A stretch of DNA of 20,189 nucleotides from Cytophagaceae bacterium. Its GTDB lineage: Bacteria > Bacteroidota > Bacteroidia > Cytophagales > Cytophagaceae. The position numbers and the translations under genes were made by a program. The stretch is from the NCBI GenBank assembly GCA_021151805.1, contig JAGKWN010000073.1, positions 1-20,189 on the forward strand, in the 5' to 3' direction. Shown piece after piece: positions 16,572 to 20,189 of the stretch (positions are counted from its first letter, which is position 1; every line of letters starts with the position of its first letter). The notes under the pieces are model-generated. The model made no database searches. It was not told the DNA's origin and saw only the letters and a list, made by a program, of their open reading frames with translations.

Positions 16572-17684
16572 TTATTCTTTATAAATACTAATCAGATCCC
16601 GGGCAATGTTGTTCCAGTTAAAATGCTGTTTAATCATTTCAACTGCATTGGCGCCAATCTGTTCAATTTTGTTCTGGTATTTCCATGTTTCTATTTGGAA
16701 CATGGATTGTGAAATTTCATCCGGTGTATTATCTTTTAAAAAGATACCTGCATTATTATCTTGAATATATTCACCCATATTTGTAAATGCGCTTACCACA
16801 CATGGAATGCCATTGGCAGCAGCTTCTAAGACTGCAGTAGGTAAACCTTCATTGCGTGATGGGTGATAAAATGCATCCATAGCTGCAATTTCATTGAATT
16901 TGTCTTCTCCATAGCGTGTTCCGAGAAAAAATACAGAATCAATTAAGTTATTTTTTTTGATATATGCCTGCATTTCGTTCATATATTCTCCATTTCCTAT
17001 TAGCCGAAGTTCACCGGTACCTTTTTTATCTTTATATTTTTTAAACCCTGCTAATAAAAGATCGAGGCCTTTTTGGTCACGGGTAAGCCTGCCGCAATAT
17101 CCAAAAACGGGTACGCTTGCTTGTCGTCGAATCTTTGCAGACGGGATATCTTCCATGCGCTGACCATTGGGAATTAATATTTTTTTTGATAGTGCATGTA
17201 CCTTGTCGATATCATTTTTTTCTCCCGCCCCGAGACAATGAACGGCTTTACAAGTTGAAAGAATATTTTTTTCAAAAAAATTAAAATAGATGCTTTTAAG
17301 CAGTCCGTTTTTTCTTAACGCATTAGCTGCATAATTTCCGTGTGGAGTCAGAATAAAATCCAGCCCATATTTATTCAGGAGTTTAGTAAAGTGATAAAAT
17401 TCTGGAATGAAGCCTCCGTGGATGTGAAATACAGTATCTTTCGTACATTCGCTGATTGCTTTTTTTATTGATGCATCAATGACAAGTTTATTTTTTTTAG
17501 ATTGAAATAAGTTTAAATCGTATACTCGAGCCGTAGTTTGTTCTTGCGGGGCAGGAGTGATCCCCCAAACACTTACACGATACCCCAACGATGTTTGTTC
17601 TTTGGCGAGGTTGTCAACAACTTTATTGACTCCATTCATTCTATCCGGATTCGCTTTACCTAGTACTAAGTGAATGATGTGCAT
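16572..17684 (-). CDS. GT4-type glycosyltransferase
   Basis: A 370-residue GT-B glycosyltransferase. The N-terminal domain opens MHIIHLVLGKANPDRMNGVN, with the acceptor loop in NGVNKVV. The donor domain starts near residue 190 with FGYCGRLTRDQKGLDLLL and contains E-x7-E in NEGLPTAVLEAAANGIP. The first 29 bp overlap the 3' end of the flippase gene in another frame. I keep this start because the N-terminal beta strand and loop are intact from this Met and no later Met would preserve them. It should add one sugar to the lipid-linked unit. It is the only glycosyltransferase on the minus strand, embedded between flippase and co-polymerase. Donor and linkage are unknown. Confidence 0.92.
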   Translation of the reverse strand: MHIIHLVLGKANPDRMNGVNKVVDNLAKEQTSLGYRVSVWGITPAPQEQTTARVYDLNLFQSKKNKLVIDASIKKAISECTKDTVFHIHGGFIPEFYHFTKLLNKYGLDFILTPHGNYAANALRKNGLLKSIYFNFFEKNILSTCKAVHCLGAGEKNDIDKVHALSKKILIPNGQRMEDIPSAKIRRQASVPVFGYCGRLTRDQKGLDLLLAGFKKYKDKKGTGELRLIGNGEYMNEMQAYIKKNNLIDSVFFLGTRYGEDKFNEIAAMDAFYHPSRNEGLPTAVLEAAANGIPCVVSAFTNMGEYIQDNNAGIFLKDNTPDEISQSMFQIETWKYQNKIEQIGANAVEMIKQHFNWNNIARDLISIYKE

Positions 17685-18921
17685 AGCAGTAATTTTTTAA
17701 TGAATAGATATACCAAAATTGAGTGAGTAGCTGGCTGATAATAATACCTGAAAGCACTCCATAAATTCCATAATGTGTTATAAGAACATTTGCGGATATA
17801 AAACTGAATACAGAACTGATTATATAACCAATTAATATATGATGGTTTTGTTCGATTGTCCGGATTGCAAATCTCAGAGGTATAGATATAAAAACAAGTA
17901 TATAGAATAGCGCGTAGATCTGAACAGTACCGGAATATTCAATAAAAGCCCTTCCATACAGCACCGCTATAATCTTTGAAGAAGATAACGCGATGGATAT
18001 GCATAAGATACTTGTTATGAGTAAGCCTTTGATGGTAACAGATTTTAAATATTTGATTAAGGCTGCAGCCCCTAGATTGTGAAATATTTTTGAAGCGGAA
18101 ACCGGGATATAGGATTCCATGGCGATGAATAAAATATTCAATACGCCGACAATATTTTGAGCAATACGGATTATACCGATTTCGGCCGTACCTAATAAAA
18201 CACCTGCGGCAACTATAAAATAATTCCCGGAGAATAATTGTATGACAGATGTAAGGATCAGCCATTTTCCTTGCATCCAGTGATTGCTGATTGTAAAATT
18301 GAATAAGTGCAGATTTATTTGTATGCCTGATATTAAATAACCTGTAATTGCTGTTGTAATAAAGCTGATAGTAATAATTGAAAATATGTTTCTGACTGTA
18401 GAGGCGTAGCCGGAAAATAATAATCCAAGAAGCAAAGCTGTGCATAATACATCCAGCAAAAAAGTTATTTGTGGTTTGCCGGTTAGAATGAATTTTTTTC
18501 TGAAGAAGTCCTGCATTGTAAATGCGAAAACAGCTGCAGGTATTATGAATAGTAAACCTTCAAGGCGCGGAGTTTGAATGAATAATATGTCTATATATAG
18601 CATGAGCATTACAAACACAGAGCTCATGATACTGAATAATAACTGCAAAGAAAATAATGATTGGATATATTGATCCCTGTTTTCTTCAATGGATTTGTAG
18701 GCATATATGCTTGTCATAGGATTAAAAATGAATGATTGCTGCAAACCTGAAATAAACAGCACCAGCATCCAGCAAAGAACAAAGAAACCATAAATTTCAA
18801 GTCCCAATATCCTGGCGTACATAAATGAAGTGATAAAATTACCTCCGCTTACAATAGTCTGATCCAGCAAGGTAAATCCTTTGTTTTGATGTTTCTGCAA
18901 TAACTCTGTATATTTTTTCAT
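17656..18921 (-). CDS. Wzx-type polysaccharide flippase (MOP superfamily)
   Basis: A 421-residue polytopic membrane protein with roughly twelve hydrophobic segments and charged loops. The N-terminus has a short basic head followed by LLDQTIVSGGNFITSFMYAR and LGLEIYGFFVLCW. That layout (a glycine in the first helix, then a 'LG...YG' loop) is typical of RfbX/Wzx flippases in the MOP superfamily. The protein is expected to move undecaprenyl-diphosphate-linked repeat units from the cytoplasmic to the periplasmic face. Length (400-480 residues) fits the family. It lies 11 bp after the export lipoprotein gene and overlaps the next glycosyltransferase gene by 29 bp. Family assignment rests on topology, N-terminal pattern and context, since Wzx proteins share little sequence. 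Confidence 0.87.
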   Translation of the reverse strand: MKKYTELLQKHQNKGFTLLDQTIVSGGNFITSFMYARILGLEIYGFFVLCWMLVLFISGLQQSFIFNPMTSIYAYKSIEENRDQYIQSLFSLQLLFSIMSSVFVMLMLYIDILFIQTPRLEGLLFIIPAAVFAFTMQDFFRKKFILTGKPQITFLLDVLCTALLLGLLFSGYASTVRNIFSIITISFITTAITGYLISGIQINLHLFNFTISNHWMQGKWLILTSVIQLFSGNYFIVAAGVLLGTAEIGIIRIAQNIVGVLNILFIAMESYIPVSASKIFHNLGAAALIKYLKSVTIKGLLITSILCISIALSSSKIIAVLYGRAFIEYSGTVQIYALFYILVFISIPLRFAIRTIEQNHHILIGYIISSVFSFISANVLITHYGIYGVLSGIIISQLLTQFWYIYSLKNYCYAHHSLSTR

Positions 18922-18932
18922 CTCTGTGTACG

Positions 18933-19673
18933 CTATTGAAAGAATTTGATTAGAACCAGTGTTGCGGTAAGCGTTGACGAAACTGCAATTAATACAGGAG
19001 CTTTTTTATCTACCATTTTACTCTTTCGGGTAGGAACATATATAACATCACCTGCTTCAAGTACTAAGTTTTTTTGTTTATAATCGTCCATGCATGTCAG
19101 GTCGAGTGTAAATTGTTTTGTATCGGAACCGCTTCCGCGAATTACCTGGATATGTTTTTTGTCAGCATAAAAATCAAGTCCACCAGCTAATCCCAACATT
19201 TCAACAACTGTGTTGTAATCCTTATCTATGGTGTATTTACCTGCTTTAAATACCTCTCCCAGAACTGTAACTTCCATGTTGATTACTTTTACTACTACTA
19301 CCGGGTCAACAATATATTTTGCGTATAGTGTCCTTAAAGAATCTCCGGCAGCCCGGGGTGTTAACCCACCAAGCACAACCGTCCCGATTTGAGGCAGTGT
19401 TACTTCGCCCAGTTGGTTGATCATGATCCATTTTCCGTACACTTCGTTGGAGTTATATACACCGAATAGAGAACCAACACTAAGGTCATCATGGCTCCAT
19501 ATACTGATTGTAATCTTATCATCAGGTTTAAGTATATGTTCTGGAATACCAGGAGGAATAGAGTCACATGCAGAATAGTTATGTTTACTATTCTGAAATA
19601 AGTTTTGCGTAGTACAGGCGTTTAATAGCAGCGCGGCTGTAAGTACAAACAAATAATTGCAAAGGCGTTTCAT
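18933..19673 (-). CDS. Wza-type polysaccharide export lipoprotein
   Basis: A 246-residue outer-membrane polysaccharide export protein. A lipoprotein signal peptide, MKRLCNYLFVLTAALLLNAC, ends in the lipobox LNAC with acylated Cys20. A poly_export domain follows (about 42-130: LKPDDKITISIW, then GEVTLPQIGTVVLGGLT). An SLBB domain comes next (about 132-185: EVTVLGEVFKAGKYTI), then LEAGDVIYVPTRK. A hydrophobic helix at about 225-244 closes the protein. It is shorter than E. coli Wza (about 379 residues), with one recognisable SLBB repeat. It should form or contribute to the outer-membrane exit channel, working with the Wzc-like protein across the periplasm. Only 3 bp separate it from the upstream receiver gene. 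Identification is secure; oligomeric state is inferred from the family. Confidence 0.94.
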   Translation of the reverse strand: MKRLCNYLFVLTAALLLNACTTQNLFQNSKHNYSACDSIPPGIPEHILKPDDKITISIWSHDDLSVGSLFGVYNSNEVYGKWIMINQLGEVTLPQIGTVVLGGLTPRAAGDSLRTLYAKYIVDPVVVVKVINMEVTVLGEVFKAGKYTIDKDYNTVVEMLGLAGGLDFYADKKHIQVIRGSGSDTKQFTLDLTCMDDYKQKNLVLEAGDVIYVPTRKSKMVDKKAPVLIAVSSTLTATLVLIKFFQ

Positions 19674-19676
19674 CGT

Positions 19677-20156
19677 TTAATAAATAAACTTTAAAAACAA
19701 TAAGGTTGCTGTTACCACAAACAACATGGCAATTGCCGCTTTCTTAAATACATCTTTTTGTGTCTCCGTATTTACAATAGATTTTAACATCAGAATTTTT
19801 GTAATGGCAAGAGAGAGATTTAAAAAAGCATCATCGTCTTTTGTTACATAATCGTATGCTCCATATTTCAGGCTATTAATTCCAATGAGAATGTTGTCTT
19901 GCGCCGATAAAAAAATTACCTGTATATCCGGGTTAATAGCTTTAACCTGTTTCAAAACTTCTATGCCGTCCATAGAACCTAGCATATAATCTAAAACAAT
20001 AATATCCGGGCTTTTAAAAAGATTCTGTAAGCATTCTTCACCCGAATTGAAAATTTCTACCTGAAATCTTTTTTGTTCAAGCTGAAAGCCGATCATTTGA
20101 GCGTATGCTTCATTGTCTTCGACAACAAATACAAATGGTTTTTTATATGTTTTCAT
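19677..20156 (-). CDS. Receiver-domain protein with C-terminal membrane anchor (paralogue)
   Basis: This 159-residue CheY-like receiver has acidic residues at 13-14, phosphoacceptor Asp56 (VLDYMLGSMDG, canonical loop), Ser84 in FLSA and switch Lys106. As in the paralogue at 12410-12919, that lysine is followed by Asp instead of Pro (TKDDDAF). The shared VEDNE, NSGEE/KSGEE, GA(Y/F)D(Y/F) and KDDDAF stretches show the two are related. A short basic linker (VFKKA) leads to one membrane helix (about 138-157) at the extreme C-terminus, with no output domain. It is the first gene of the visible minus-strand operon, 3 bp before the wza-like gene. Its own promoter is not clearly contained in the remaining 33 bp of the window, so further operon genes may lie beyond the edge. 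Function is not known; phosphorylation-dependent control of the export machinery is an inference. Confidence 0.88.
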   Translation of the reverse strand: MKTYKKPFVFVVEDNEAYAQMIGFQLEQKRFQVEIFNSGEECLQNLFKSPDIIVLDYMLGSMDGIEVLKQVKAINPDIQVIFLSAQDNILIGINSLKYGAYDYVTKDDDAFLNLSLAITKILMLKSIVNTETQKDVFKKAAIAMLFVVTATLLFLKFIY

Positions 20157-20189
20157 AGCAGTATACTTGATTTTAAATCTGTATTTGCT

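Noticed and set aside
16682..16706. Inverted repeat TCCATGTTTC ... GGAACATGGA resembling the promoter dyads
   Set aside because: It lies deep inside the minus-strand glycosyltransferase coding region, has one arm mismatch, and lacks the second dyad and -24/-12-like element. Chance is the simpler explanation.
17939..18445. 168-codon minus-strand frame inside the flippase gene
   Set aside because: It lies wholly within the well-supported flippase gene in another frame, and its translation is rich in Tyr, His and Arg with no domain, as expected for an out-of-frame shadow.

Overview
The window looks like chromosomal DNA of a Bacteroidota bacterium, probably a Cytophagales/Cytophaga-like gliding or soil organism. 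The grounds are low GC, start codons with no obvious purine-rich Shine-Dalgarno sequence, a large soluble multi-PAS hybrid kinase, and the gene families present. The genus is an inference from gene content and composition; I could not search a database.

Layout. (1) At 64-4014 (minus) lies a six-PAS hybrid histidine kinase with receiver and Hpt domains, ending in a strong hairpin terminator at 20-66. (2) A 229-bp divergent intergenic region separates it from a plus-strand block at 4244-9929: a three-part fusion protein (APH-like, nucleotidyltransferase-like and thymidylate-kinase-like parts), a hexapeptide O-acyltransferase and two GT4 glycosyltransferases. (3) After a 132-bp gap a second plus-strand block (10062-12919) holds a DUF1972 glycosyltransferase, a WecA/TagO-type initiating glycosyl-1-phosphate transferase and a small receiver protein with a C-terminal membrane anchor. 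(4) A convergent minus-strand operon (20156-12948) encodes, in transcription order, a second receiver-plus-anchor protein, a Wza-type export lipoprotein, a Wzx-type flippase, a GT4 glycosyltransferase, a Wzc-type co-polymerase and a Wzy/WaaL-type polymerase or ligase. The two sides meet at a near-perfect 44-bp palindrome.

Together the genes form an essentially complete Wzx/Wzy-dependent exopolysaccharide or capsule locus: lipid-linked initiation (WecA-like), four further glycosyltransferases, an acyl decoration, flipping, polymerisation, chain-length control and export.

The most unusual parts are regulatory. The two plus-strand blocks share an upstream module: an identical 15-bp dyad exactly 129 nt before each start codon, a second dyad centred 19 bp further on, and a TGG-N10-GTA element resembling a sigma-54 -24/-12 promoter. 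Two paralogous tail-anchored receiver proteins are embedded in the export locus. The Wzc homologue has lost both Walker A' aspartates and the tyrosine-rich tail, so it is probably not an active tyrosine kinase. I see no tRNA, rRNA, CRISPR array, insertion sequence or attachment site, and no gene-free stretch over 300 bases.
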